Numbered from the stretch's first letter, positions 33,612-42,622 are shown. The stretch: 64,000 nucleotides of DNA from Aerococcus christensenii (GCF_001543105.1 NZ_CP014159.1:1240001-1304000), one strand, 5' to 3'. Program-made: numbers and translations. Notes: a model not told the origin generated them from the letters alone.

Positions 33612-33879
33612 AATTGCTGAGCAATGGGTCAAGAGCGATTAACTTATCTGTTTTAGCGAAGAAAACTAGGAAAAGAGTGAACGGAAAAAATGTGCTTTCA
33701 CAGGTTGGATGCAAAAACGGATACGCCATTTTTCAGCTGTTGTTGAAGCTCTGGCTGAATCCCCTGCTTCTCCAACGGTTGCTTATCAAGGTTGAGATTT
33801 GATGGATAAGGATCTTCGAGGGACTCATTATTGGAGATTGGGCGTTCAAAACATTAGTATTGCAATGAGCGTAATTGAA
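33612..33879 (+). pseudogene. Gene-free stretch holding a decayed reading frame
   Basis: No intact gene. A frame starting with ATG near 33709 reads MQKRIRHFSAVVEALAESP, meets an in-frame TGA near 33796, then continues open to the next stop near 33910. Neither half is recognised. It may be the remains of a gene lost next to the surface-protein island, or chance. Confidence 0.3.
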
Positions 33880-33910
33880 GACTTGATGGAAAGGCATCAG
33901 GTCTTTTTTT
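33880..33910 (+). terminator. Intrinsic terminator downstream of the permease gene
   Basis: 9-bp stem GACTTGATG / CATCAGGTC (one wobble), 6-base loop, seven T. Probably the end of the thioesterase-coaA-permease transcript. Confidence 0.85.
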
Positions 33911-34024
33911 GATAAGAGATGAAATGAGAATAAAGGGACGCTGATGGATCATTTTTACATCAGATAAAGAAGTAATCGCTAAAAAATGAAACCTAACGAA
34001 ATAGAAGGGTGAAGTTGAAAAGTA

Positions 34025-34052
34025 TTGCTTTTTTTTTTTTTTTTGATATAAT
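34025..34052 (+). promoter_or_regulatory. Promoter of the LPXTG protein with 16-T tract in the spacer
   Basis: TTGCTT (34025-34030) and TATAAT (34047-34052) are separated by 16 bases, fourteen of which are T. With the last two bases of the -35, the homopolymer is 16 T (34029-34044). Gain or loss of one T would change the spacer to 17 or 15 and so the promoter strength. Confidence 0.85.
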
Positions 34053-34092
34053 GGCTGTACTCAAAAGTGATTTTTAGAAAAGAGGTTAGCTT

Positions 34093-36684
34093 ATGCAACA
34101 TGAGAAAGTTAATCGTTATAGTTTGCGTAAGTTCGGACAACATCTCGTGTCAGTTGTAGTTGCAGTGGGTGTGATTGGATTTTTGTCCTGTGGGATGGCT
34201 CTATCTCAAGCGACACTTGTTCACGCTGACACTGTGGCTAAAGATAATAAGAAACTAGAAAGTAACCATACGACAGGTCATGAAAACAAAACTAATCCTT
34301 TGACTAAAGATAATAAGTTAAAGAATGAACCAGAAAATAACCGTACGACAGGTCATGAAAACAAAACTAATCCTTTGACTAAAGATGAAGAAGGCTATTA
34401 TGACCTTATGAATGAAAAAACTTTAGAAAATCTATATCCAGAAGTTTTTTCAGATGAAGAATTGCAAAAAGCTGAAAAAGAAAAAGATGATAAAGTAAAA
34501 CTTTATTTCACTCCAAAAGGAAAAAACTTTAACCCAAAAGGAAAAGATACCAAACAATTAACATTAATAGGTGTGCAATATGTAGATTGGCATACACAAG
34601 AAGGAACAGTTGATTACTTTATATTTTTACCAAAAAGAAATGTAGATCTTGCAGAAGCACAAGTTGGACCGGTATGGCATGCTTATAATATTTTAGATAA
34701 TGATAACAAAATAACTTTTAATGACGGGAAATACGCTGCAACACCTTTTGAGCTTTCGGTAAATAAAAAAAATATTGGTAAAGATTTAAAAGAGGAAACT
34801 AAATTTAAAGTAAATCCAAAGCAAACTCGTGCCTTTGTCAGAGTTAGCTATCAAGTAACTAAAAAAGACGATGCACTATCGCAAGTTTGTTATATAAATA
34901 GATATGGAGAAGGAAATACTATAGTTAAATTTTTTGTAACTTCTGCAGATGCAGATTTTCACTTTGTAGATGATAGTAGTTATAGAAAATTAACAAAGCA
35001 AAAACTATCTTCACCTCTAAAAGAAAGAAGTGAAAAAGATAAAAATTCTTTTTCTAATGAACCTTTTAAACAACTTGATTTAAAAGATATGCTTAAGATT
35101 GTTAAAACAGATAAAGCTCTTTTTGGAAATAATCCAGTTTACAGAGCTAGATTTTCCACTCCTTTATTGTCCTATCAAGAAGATGAAAGAAAAAGTATAA
35201 AAAGACCTACTTTAGAAGAGTTAAAAGCAAAAACAATTCCAGGATATATTTACTGTGATAATGATATAGATAAGCCAAAAACAAAAGAATTTAAAAAAGA
35301 TGACGCCACAACGAAAGAAAAAGGTAATCATTATTTAACTTATGGTTATGATAAAGATAGAAATATGTTGACTACAAAACATTACTATATAACTTACAGA
35401 GCTATCCCAACAGAAATTGTTGCTCGTCAATTTAAAGAAGATAAAAAAACTCCTTTAGATAATAGTTTTGATCTTTACCGTGTAGAAGATAATAAAGAGG
35501 TTTTAGTTAAATCTGCTATTAAACCTAATTATTCTCGTGCGAATGAAAAAGAAGATACTATAAATGTAATAGAAGAAATGATGAAAAAAACTACAATAAA
35601 CGATCAAGGCTATTACGAAAAAAATAATCTTCTTTATTTAGAACCAGGAAAATATATTTTAAAATCAAAAAATTTAGAAGAGCCATACTATAACGAAAAA
35701 GAAGAACAAGAATTTACAGTTGGTCTTTTAGATAGTAGTGACAAAAAAACAAGAATAATTGCAGACTTTAATGCTTTATTAAAACATAAAGTAAACTATA
35801 ATTTTAAATCAGAAGATGGCAAAAACTTACCAGTGGAAGTAACAAACTTACTACCAAAAGATGAAAAAACATATAAAAAAGGCGAAAAAATAACTCCAGA
35901 AGAACCAAAACAAAAAGAAATATCAGTAGACGGAGGAAAATGGACATTCCTAGGATATGATCCTAAAGAGCAAACAGTAGAAGATAAAGATTTAACATTC
36001 ACAGGAACATGGAAATTTACTAGCATAAAACCTCTATCTCCCCTAAACGAAGCACCGCAATTAGAAGTAGCTGACAAAGCAATAATGGTAGGCAAAACAC
36101 TAGACCTAAAATCCCTAATAATAAGTGCAACAGACAAAGAAGACGGTGACTTAAAAGATAAAGTTGTAATAGACAAAGGAGGCTTTGACAACAACAAAGT
36201 CGGTACATATAAAATTACATATAAAGTAACTGATAGCAAAGGAGCAGCCGCAACAAAACAAGCGACAGTAACAGTAAAAGAAAAAACAAATCCACAGCCG
36301 CAGCCAGAGCCAACGCCAGAGCCGCAGCCAAAGCCAAAGCCAACGCCACAGTCAGAGCCAAAGCCAGAGCTAAAGCCAACGCCACAACCAGCGCCAACGC
36401 CACAACCAGCGCCAACGCCACAACCAAAGCTAGAGCCGCAGCCAGAGCCAAAGCCAGAGCTAAAGCCAACACCACAACCAGCGCCAACGCCACAACCAAA
36501 GCTAGAGCCAAAGCTAGAGCCAAAGCCAGAGTCAAAGCCAACGCCAACGCCACAACCTCAGCAAGAGCAAAAAACAAAAACCACTTTACCACAGACAGGA
36601 GCGATCGGCAGTAGCTTAGTATTGATGGGAAGTGCATTAGTTGCGATGGGTGGTTTGTTTCAAGTAAGTCAACGAAAAGATTAG
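34093..36684 (+). CDS. LPXTG-anchored surface protein with SHIRT and Ig-like domains
   Basis: 863 residues. A YSIRK-type signal ([22 protein letters not shown]) probably cleaved near VHA-DT comes first, then a 25-residue repeat present about 1.6 times ([14 protein letters not shown]) at ~55-100. A ~450-residue body that I do not recognise is followed by a SHIRT-like domain (~564-648), a DUF5011-type Ig-like domain (~654-731), a Pro/Gln/Glu/Lys wall-spanning stretch (~733-828), LPQTG at 832-836, a hydrophobic helix and a charged tail. Sortase would link it to peptidoglycan; adhesion is a likely role. Codon use is far more AT-rich (many ATA, AAA, TTA) than the neighbours, which suggests horizontal origin. 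Confidence 0.9.
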   Translation: MQHEKVNRYSLRKFGQHLVSVVVAVGVIGFLSCGMALSQATLVHADTVAKDNKKLESNHTTGHENKTNPLTKDNKLKNEPENNRTTGHENKTNPLTKDEEGYYDLMNEKTLENLYPEVFSDEELQKAEKEKDDKVKLYFTPKGKNFNPKGKDTKQLTLIGVQYVDWHTQEGTVDYFIFLPKRNVDLAEAQVGPVWHAYNILDNDNKITFNDGKYAATPFELSVNKKNIGKDLKEETKFKVNPKQTRAFVRVSYQVTKKDDALSQVCYINRYGEGNTIVKFFVTSADADFHFVDDSSYRKLTKQKLSSPLKERSEKDKNSFSNEPFKQLDLKDMLKIVKTDKALFGNNPVYRARFSTPLLSYQEDERKSIKRPTLEELKAKTIPGYIYCDNDIDKPKTKEFKKDDATTKEKGNHYLTYGYDKDRNMLTTKHYYITYRAIPTEIVARQFKEDKKTPLDNSFDLYRVEDNKEVLVKSAIKPNYSRANEKEDTINVIEEMMKKTTINDQGYYEKNNLLYLEPGKYILKSKNLEEPYYNEKEEQEFTVGLLDSSDKKTRIIADFNALLKHKVNYNFKSEDGKNLPVEVTNLLPKDEKTYKKGEKITPEEPKQKEISVDGGKWTFLGYDPKEQTVEDKDLTFTGTWKFTSIKPLSPLNEAPQLEVADKAIMVGKTLDLKSLIISATDKEDGDLKDKVVIDKGGFDNNKVGTYKITYKVTDSKGAAATKQATVTVKEKTNPQPQPEPTPEPQPKPKPTPQSEPKPELKPTPQPAPTPQPAPTPQPKLEPQPEPKPELKPTPQPAPTPQPKLEPKLEPKPESKPTPTPQPQQEQKTKTTLPQTGAIGSSLVLMGSALVAMGGLFQVSQRKD
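34270..34386 (+). repeat. 42-bp perfect direct repeat in the surface-protein gene
   Basis: The same 42 bases occur at 34270-34311 and 34345-34386, 75 bases apart and in frame, encoding [14 protein letters not shown] twice. Recombination would add or remove 25 residues without a frameshift. Confidence 0.9.
36288..36570 (+). repeat. Proline-rich repeat tract of the surface protein
   Basis: Short in-frame repeats of PQP, PTP, PEP and PKP codon blocks, including a larger repeat ([14 protein letters not shown]) that appears twice. The wall-spanning length is probably variable between strains. Confidence 0.85.
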
Positions 36685-36699
36685 TGTTTAATAATTGAG

Positions 36700-36729
36700 A
36701 GCCTCTATCTGTGGATAGAGGCTTTTTTG
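36700..36729 (+). terminator. Intrinsic terminator of the surface-protein gene
   Basis: Perfect 10-bp stem AGCCTCTATC / GATAGAGGCT, 4-base loop, six T. Confidence 0.93.
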
Positions 36730-37035
36730 CGCAACACTTATTTTTATGGGATATGTTGTGCTTGGTGACCTAATGGAATCAATATCGAACTAACCTGCAA
36801 GGAGTTTTTAAGTCAGTAGGAAGTTAAGGTAAAAGGTCAGAAGCTGATTGTAAGTTAGATTAGCTTGAACGGAAGTAGATATTATTGCAGAGTAGTTAAA
36901 AAGGTTTGTTAACAGATAGTAGTCTTTGACAATTTGACTAGGGAAGTCTTAAAGTCAAGCTGATTTGCGGAATAAGTGGTGAAGAATCGGTGTATATCGC
37001 CAAAATTTTTGATGATGATTGGGATTTGAAAGGGT
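36730..37035. other. Gene-free decayed sequence upstream of the IS remnant
   Basis: No open frame with a ribosome binding site and no clear hairpin. Probably decayed mobile DNA, by its position between the surface-protein gene and the transposase remnant; no direct similarity is visible. Confidence 0.4.
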
Positions 37036-37261
37036 TGCTTTGATAACTTGCCAATGAAAAAAATTTTGGAATTTTAAAGCAAGAAATGTACTATAGAGAT
37101 CCCTTATTAATTTATGAACCATTAGAACAAAAAATAACAGATTATATTCAACACTACAATCCTAATCGAATAAAAGAAAAATTGAGTGGCATGTTTCTGA
37201 TTGAGTATCGAAAACATACTACTCAACTATTTGCTTAATAAAAACGAACTCCAACTTTTGG
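37036..37261 (+). pseudogene. IS3-family transposase remnant (orfB C-terminus, frameshifted)
   Basis: In one frame at about 37036-37057 the sequence reads GCFDNLPM, matching the G-C-x-D-N-A-x-M of IS3-type transposases. After a one-frame shift, 37053-37238 reads NFGILKQEMYY, later YIQHYNPNRIKEKLSG and ends in TAA. This is the last third of the DDE transposase, around and after the catalytic Glu, which is itself disturbed. The N-terminal part and orfA are gone. Beyond the stop, TCCAACTTTTGG (37250-37261) may be part of the right terminal repeat. Not functional. Confidence 0.8.
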
Positions 37262-37301
37262 GGTGTCTCTCACTGATTAGGATGAGGGAGCCTCTTTTTT
37301 A

Positions 37302-39074
37302 TTATTTTTTAAATTGGCTGTTGTAAAGATCGGCATAGAAACCATTTTTTTTCATGAGTTCGTCATGGGTACCATGCTCGATAATAGTGCCATGGTTCAT
37401 CACAAGGATTTTATCAGCGTTTCGGATAGTGGAGAGTCTATGTGCAATTACAAAGCTAGTTCTGCCTTCCATGATACGATCCATGGCAGTTTGAATGAGT
37501 TGCTCTAAACGGGTATCGACTGAGGAGGTGGCTTCATCTAAGATAAGAATATCGGGATTATTGATAATGGCTCTAGCAATGGTCATGAGTTGTTTTTGAC
37601 CGAGAGAAATGTTGCTGGCCTCTTCATTGATAGTCATATCATAGCCACCAGGCAAGGTTCGAATGAAATGATCGACATTAGCGAGTTGCGCGGCTTTGAT
37701 TACTTGGTCGTTGGTTGCTTCTAAATTTCCAAAGCGGATATTTTCGCGGACGCTATCTGTATAAAGCCAGGCATCTTGAAGAACCATGCCGATATGCTGA
37801 CGCAAGTTATGTCGGCTAAGATGACGGATATCGATGCCATCAATTTTGATCGCTCCGCCAGAAACATCATAGAATCGCATCAAGAGATTAATGAGGGTGG
37901 TCTTCCCTGCACCAGTTGGGCCAACAATAGCAACGGTTTGCCCTGGAGAGACAGAGAAGGAAACATCTTGCATGAGTAAGTGCCCTTCTTGATAGCCGAA
38001 TTGGACGTGATCAAAGTCAATTTGTCCTTTGACGGGACTAGGTAGTTTTTCTTGAACAGGGCAAGAATCCAATTCTTTTTCTTCTAAGAAGTCAAAGATA
38101 CGTTGTCCTGCTGCAAAAGCACTTTGGATGATCCCCATGAGTTGGGTGATGTTTTGTAATGGTTGATTAATCAGATAGATGTATTGAACAAAAGCCTGTA
38201 AGTAGCCTACGGTGAGTTTATCGATTAAGGTTAAATAAGCGCCCACGCCTCCGACTACCACATAAGACAGGTTAGCTATGAAATAGAGGAGGGGTTGCAT
38301 GATTTCAGAAAGGAGTGTGGTTTTGAACCCTATTTTTTGAAGGCGGTGGTTACGCTGCTTAAACTCTCTGATGGAGTCTTCTTCTTTAGTATAGACTTTC
38401 AACTCAGTAAATCCAGAAAGTTGTTCTTCCGTGTAGCCAAACAAATGGCCTAATGCATCGGCTTGGGCCTTGAAAAGCGGCTGAGAGAAGGCGAGTAATT
38501 TTTTCCCAGCTAGGTAGGTTAAACTTATAGAAGTGAGGGCAATCAGAGTGAGTTGACGATTTAGAGAGAGCATCACGAGAACCGCTAAGGTGATTTGGAC
38601 GGCTCCGATAATAAATTGTTGAACAGATTGCTGGAGGGCATTAGAGAGAGCTTCAACGTCATTGGTCATTCGACTGAGAATGTCACCTGTTTGGTGACGG
38701 TCAAAGAAGTGGACGGGAAGTCGGTTGGCTTTTCGACTAATTTGACAACGAAGATCATGGGTAGCGGCTTGTACCGCATCGGTTAGAAAATATTGTCCCA
38801 AATAAAGACCGATATGGTAGAACATGCCGCGTGTAAAGTACAAAAGAGCAACAAAGGATAGATACGGGAAATTGATCGCAGCGTTTGGAACGTGGTGGGC
38901 AATTTCCCAGACGTTTTTAGAAAGCTCTGTAATGCCAAGTCCTAGAACGATAGGTTCGAAGATCGCAGAAATGACCATAGAAGAGCTGGCAAGGATAGAT
39001 AAGAGTAATTTTAAGCGATAAGGTTTCAAGAAGGGCCACAGTTGACGAATGAGTTGAAAAGGGTTAACTTTCAT
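37302..39074 (-). CDS. ABC exporter half-transporter, canonical-Walker-B subunit
   Basis: A 590-residue type IV ABC exporter half (six membrane helices, then NBD). Walker A GPTGAGKTT, signature ISLGQKQLM (diverged from LSGGQ), Walker B ILILDEATSSVD with the catalytic Glu and H-loop IAHRLST intact. Together with the partner encoded just upstream it should form a heterodimer like BmrCD/LmrCD/PatAB, which export drugs. The start overlaps the end of the partner gene by 11 bases. No substrate can be read from sequence. Confidence 0.92.
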   Translation of the reverse strand: MKVNPFQLIRQLWPFLKPYRLKLLLSILASSSMVISAIFEPIVLGLGITELSKNVWEIAHHVPNAAINFPYLSFVALLYFTRGMFYHIGLYLGQYFLTDAVQAATHDLRCQISRKANRLPVHFFDRHQTGDILSRMTNDVEALSNALQQSVQQFIIGAVQITLAVLVMLSLNRQLTLIALTSISLTYLAGKKLLAFSQPLFKAQADALGHLFGYTEEQLSGFTELKVYTKEEDSIREFKQRNHRLQKIGFKTTLLSEIMQPLLYFIANLSYVVVGGVGAYLTLIDKLTVGYLQAFVQYIYLINQPLQNITQLMGIIQSAFAAGQRIFDFLEEKELDSCPVQEKLPSPVKGQIDFDHVQFGYQEGHLLMQDVSFSVSPGQTVAIVGPTGAGKTTLINLLMRFYDVSGGAIKIDGIDIRHLSRHNLRQHIGMVLQDAWLYTDSVRENIRFGNLEATNDQVIKAAQLANVDHFIRTLPGGYDMTINEEASNISLGQKQLMTIARAIINNPDILILDEATSSVDTRLEQLIQTAMDRIMEGRTSFVIAHRLSTIRNADKILVMNHGTIIEHGTHDELMKKNGFYADLYNSQFKK

Positions 39075-40800
39075 GGTGTAATTCCTCCTTCGTTAATTGG
39101 GAAGCTGCGATTTCATAATAGAGGGGGCAACTAGCGAGAAGTTCTTGGTGGGTACCCTGAGCTATAATTTTACCCTTGTCTAAGACAATAATTTTATCAG
39201 CGTTAATGATAGTGCCGACACGTTGAGCGATGATGAGGGTGGTTGCTTCTTGTGTTTCTTCTCTAAGGGCTTGGCGCACTTTCGCATCGGTTTTGTAGTC
39301 TAAGGCAGAGAAACTATCATCGAAGATATAGATTTCTCTTTTTCCAATAATTGAGCGAGCGATGGAAAGACGTTGACGTTGCCCGCCAGATAGGTTCGTT
39401 CCGCCTTCTGTTAAATGGGTTTTGTAGCCACTATCTAAGTTAGAAATAAATTCGAAAGCTTGCGAAACTTCGGTCGCTCTTGTCATATCTTTTTCATCAG
39501 CAGTGGGTTTTCCAAATCTTAAGTTGGCAGCGATCTGTCCAGAAAAAAGATTGGCTGTTTGAGGGGTGTAGCCGATTTTAGACCGCAAAGTTTTCAAGTC
39601 TAGCCGGCGAATATCGATTCCATCTAGGAGAATTTGTCCAGAAGTTACATCGTAAAAGCGGGGAATGAGTTTGACAATTGTAGATTTTCCAGATCCAGTG
39701 GAACCGATGAAAGCCAAAGTTTGCCCAGCTTTTGTTGTGAAGGAGAGATCTTCTAGTACAGGTTCATCGGCATCGGGATAAGAAAAGTACACATGACGGA
39801 ATTCGAGTTGTCCGGATTGGTTTGTCTCAAAAAGGGGCTGGGAAGGATTAGTAATACTGATGGGGGAGTAGAGGACTTCTTTTAATCGATGGGCAGAGAC
39901 CATCGCACGCGGATACATCATAAAAATGTTAGCAAAGACCATTAAAGAGAAAAGGGCTTGCCAGACATATTCAATGAAGGCTACTAACGTCCCCACTTGC
40001 ATCTTTTGTTGAGCAATCAGATGACTCCCTAAAATGAGAATGGTAATGATGGTTAAGTTGACAATAAAGGAGAAAAGAGCTGGCGTAACGGCCATTGTTT
40101 TGAAAAGTTTGATTGAAAATCCTTGGTAGGAACTGTTCACCTTTTGAAAGCGGTTGGTCATAAAACCTTCACGGTTATAAGCGCGAATGACCCGAGTTCC
40201 TAAAATATTTTCTCTAAGCAGTTGGTTCATTTTATCGAGGGTGACTTGTTGTTTTTTTGAAATAGGGAGGGTTAGACGTGCGATAAAATAGATCAGACCG
40301 ATGATTAAAGGCATCACAGGAAAAAGATATAACCCTAGGGTAGAAGCTGTTCGTCCAACCATGATCATTGAAATAAGAATCATTATTGGAGCCGTAGAGA
40401 GGGTTCTCAGTCCTAATTGGACGAATTGCATAATAATAAAGGCATCGGTGGTGATTCGGTTCGTAAGCGAAGGAACGCCAAAAGTTTGAAATTCATGATG
40501 GGAGAGATGTTGCATCTTTTCGTAGATGGCATCTCGAATATTTTTAACGACTAGAGTGGTAACCTGACTAATAAAATAAGCACCAAAAAGTTGTCCTAAA
40601 ACACCTAATAGGGTGATAAGTACCATGATAGTGAGATAGATAGCTAATTGTTCATAGTTTTTAGGGATAATCACATCATCGATAATATAGGCTAAAACAG
40701 TTGGTAGACCTAAGGTGACTAAAGTAAACATCACCATTCCTAAAAAAATAAATAGGAGCTGCCGTTTAAACGGACGCAAATAAGACCAAATAAATGACAT
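39064..40800 (-). CDS. ABC exporter half-transporter, degenerate-site subunit
   Basis: A 578-residue type IV ABC exporter half. Six membrane helices precede an NBD with Walker A GSTGSGKST and canonical signature LSGGQRQRLS, but Walker B reads IYIFDDSFSALD (Asp in place of the catalytic Glu) and the H-loop is IAQRVGT (Gln in place of His). This pattern of one degenerate and one active ATP site is the mark of heterodimeric multidrug exporters of the BmrC/LmrC kind. First gene of the pair; AGGAG just upstream on the minus strand. Confidence 0.92.
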   Translation of the reverse strand: MSFIWSYLRPFKRQLLFIFLGMVMFTLVTLGLPTVLAYIIDDVIIPKNYEQLAIYLTIMVLITLLGVLGQLFGAYFISQVTTLVVKNIRDAIYEKMQHLSHHEFQTFGVPSLTNRITTDAFIIMQFVQLGLRTLSTAPIMILISMIMVGRTASTLGLYLFPVMPLIIGLIYFIARLTLPISKKQQVTLDKMNQLLRENILGTRVIRAYNREGFMTNRFQKVNSSYQGFSIKLFKTMAVTPALFSFIVNLTIITILILGSHLIAQQKMQVGTLVAFIEYVWQALFSLMVFANIFMMYPRAMVSAHRLKEVLYSPISITNPSQPLFETNQSGQLEFRHVYFSYPDADEPVLEDLSFTTKAGQTLAFIGSTGSGKSTIVKLIPRFYDVTSGQILLDGIDIRRLDLKTLRSKIGYTPQTANLFSGQIAANLRFGKPTADEKDMTRATEVSQAFEFISNLDSGYKTHLTEGGTNLSGGQRQRLSIARSIIGKREIYIFDDSFSALDYKTDAKVRQALREETQEATTLIIAQRVGTIINADKIIVLDKGKIIAQGTHQELLASCPLYYEIAASQLTKEELHHES

Positions 40801-40836
40801 AAAAATTCTCCTTTCTTTAGATAAATAGGTGTGAGA

Positions 40837-40866
40837 AAAGCCAGCTTATTTGATAAGCTGACTTTA
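40837..40866 (-). terminator. Terminator between the ABC-F gene and the exporter operon
   Basis: Stem AAGTCAGCTTA / TAAGCTGGCTT on the minus strand with a short T run, located between the ABC-F stop and the exporter start. Confidence 0.7.
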
Positions 40867-40887
40867 TATTCTCAACAAGTTAAGTAG

Positions 40888-42522
40888 TTAATGACTTGTA
40901 TAGAGGGCTTTGACACGTTTTTGAGTATCGGGGTTGTCAAGATATTCTTCATAAGAGGTGTGAATCTTATCAACTATGCCAGATCCAGAGAGATGGATAA
41001 TTCGGTTAGCTAAGGTAGACAAGAATTGACGGTCATGGGAAGTAAAGAGGAGGACGCCTTTAAATTTCATTAAGCCATCGTTTAAGCTCGAAATAGATTC
41101 AAGGTCTAGGTGGTTGGTAGGGTCATCCATTATCAGAACGTTGGCTTTAGATAGCATCATCTTAGAGAGCATGCAGCGAACTTTTTCTCCACCGGAAAGG
41201 ACACCCACTTCTTTTTTGACGTCATCTCCAGAGAATAGCATTCGACCAAGGAAGCTCCTAAGAAAAGTATTATCTTGTTCTTCTGGCGTTTTGGCATATT
41301 TGAAAAGCCAGTCTAAAATGCTTTGATCTTCTTGGCTAAATGCTTCAGAAGTATCTCTTGGAAGATAAGTTTGGTTCGTTGTGATTCCCCACTTGTAATG
41401 ACCACTGTCTGCTTCCATTTCACCCGTAATAATTTTAAAAAGAGTAGTTATAGCAACGTCATTCTTGGAGAGGAAGGCGACTTTATCATCATTTTTAAGG
41501 TGAAAGGTGATGTTATCTAAGACTTTGATGCCGTCAATTGTTTTGGAGAGATTTTCAACGATTAAGACATCGTTACCAATCTCTCGTTCAGGTTCAAAGC
41601 CGACATAAGGATATTTACGGCTAGAGGGTTGGATATCCTCTAGCTCGATTTTATCTAACATTTTCTTTCGAGAAGTGGCTTGTTTTGATTTTGAGGCGTT
41701 GGCAGAGAAACGTGCGATAAAATCTTTTAATTCTTTCACTTTTTCTTCTTTTTTTGCTTGAGCATCTGCTTGAAGTTTGGCGGCCAGTTCGCTTGATTCC
41801 TTCCAAAAGTCATAGTTACCGACGTAGAGTTTAATTTTTCCAAAGTCCACATCGCAAATATGGGTGCAGACTTGGTTGAGAAAGTAGCGGTCGTGAGAAA
41901 CGACGATGACCGCATTGGGAAAGTTAATAATGTATTCACATAACCATTCGATAGATTCTGTATCTAGACCGTTTGTTGGTTCGTCCAAGAGAAGAATATC
42001 AGGGTTTCCAAATAGAGCTTGGGCGAGTAAAATTTTCACCTTATCTCTTTCTTCAAGGTCGCTCATCAATTGGTAGTGTTTACTTTCTTCAATGCCTAGT
42101 CCTTGAAGAAGTTGAGAGGCTTCCGATTCTGCTTCCCAGCCATTCATTTCAGAAAATTCTGCCTCCAGTTCACCCGCTCGGATGCCATCCTCTTCTGTAA
42201 AATTAGTCTTGTTATAGATACTATCCTTTTCTTCACGGATGGCGTAGAGTTTAGCATTGCCCATGATGACAGTGTCTAAAGCGGTGTATTCCTCGTAGGC
42301 AAAGTGGTCTTGATTTAAGACAGATAGACGTTCATTCGGTTCTTTCGTTACTTCACCACTCGATGGGGCAATCTCACCTGACAAGATTTTTAAAAAGGTT
42401 GATTTTCCAGCACCGTTTGCGCCGATAATTCCGTAACAGTTGCCAGGACTAAATTTTAAATTCACATGATCGTACAGCTTACGGTCAGAGAAATGTAAGC
42501 TCACATTCGAGACTTGTAACAT
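40888..42522 (-). CDS. ABC-F family ATPase (YbiT/YkpA-like)
   Basis: A 544-residue soluble protein with two ABC domains and no membrane segment. NBD1: Walker A GANGAGKST, a diverged signature (SDLEERDKVKILLAQAL) and LLLDEPTNGLD. The linker (about 240-300) is the charged P-site tRNA-interaction type. NBD2: signature LSGGEKVR and Walker B LIMDDPTNHLD with Asp for Glu, while its Walker A has become SKNDVAITT, i.e. the P-loop Lys is Ile. ABC-F proteins act on the ribosome as translation factors or antibiotic-protection factors. It follows a strong promoter and a leader hairpin. Confidence 0.9.
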   Translation of the reverse strand: MLQVSNVSLHFSDRKLYDHVNLKFSPGNCYGIIGANGAGKSTFLKILSGEIAPSSGEVTKEPNERLSVLNQDHFAYEEYTALDTVIMGNAKLYAIREEKDSIYNKTNFTEEDGIRAGELEAEFSEMNGWEAESEASQLLQGLGIEESKHYQLMSDLEERDKVKILLAQALFGNPDILLLDEPTNGLDTESIEWLCEYIINFPNAVIVVSHDRYFLNQVCTHICDVDFGKIKLYVGNYDFWKESSELAAKLQADAQAKKEEKVKELKDFIARFSANASKSKQATSRKKMLDKIELEDIQPSSRKYPYVGFEPEREIGNDVLIVENLSKTIDGIKVLDNITFHLKNDDKVAFLSKNDVAITTLFKIITGEMEADSGHYKWGITTNQTYLPRDTSEAFSQEDQSILDWLFKYAKTPEEQDNTFLRSFLGRMLFSGDDVKKEVGVLSGGEKVRCMLSKMMLSKANVLIMDDPTNHLDLESISSLNDGLMKFKGVLLFTSHDRQFLSTLANRIIHLSGSGIVDKIHTSYEEYLDNPDTQKRVKALYTSH

Positions 42523-42557
42523 GCATTTTCCTCACTTTATCTTTAGTTTATGAAAAT

Positions 42558-42578
42558 GAGCTTGTTGTTTACAAGCTC
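42558..42578 (-). promoter_or_regulatory. Leader hairpin of the ABC-F gene
   Basis: Perfect 8-bp stem GAGCTTGT / ACAAGCTC with a 5-base loop in the 5' leader, followed on the minus strand by ATTTTC. ABC-F genes are often controlled by ribosome-mediated attenuation in the leader; that this hairpin acts so is inference. Confidence 0.5.
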
Positions 42579-42593
42579 TTTCTTCTTATTCCT

Positions 42594-42622
42594 ATTATGC
42601 TTCAGAGCGCAGTGTAGGTCAA
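42594..42622 (-). promoter_or_regulatory. Promoter of the ABC-F gene
   Basis: On the minus strand TTGACC, 17-base spacer, CATAAT: close to the SigA consensus. Confidence 0.8.

Noticed and set aside
33614-33802. 62-residue plus-strand frame after the AI-2E permease gene
   Set aside because: No ribosome site, no recognisable sequence; the neighbouring frame looks equally coding, so this is decayed DNA.
36288-36570. Possible CRISPR-like array in the repetitive tract
   Set aside because: The repeats are short, contiguous, in frame and code for Pro-rich wall-spanning sequence; there are no unique spacers.
36215-36637. Minus-strand frame of 140 residues with long Ala-Leu runs opposite the Pro-rich tract
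   Set aside because: It is the mirror of the proline-rich repeat of the surface-protein gene; low complexity, no ribosome site.
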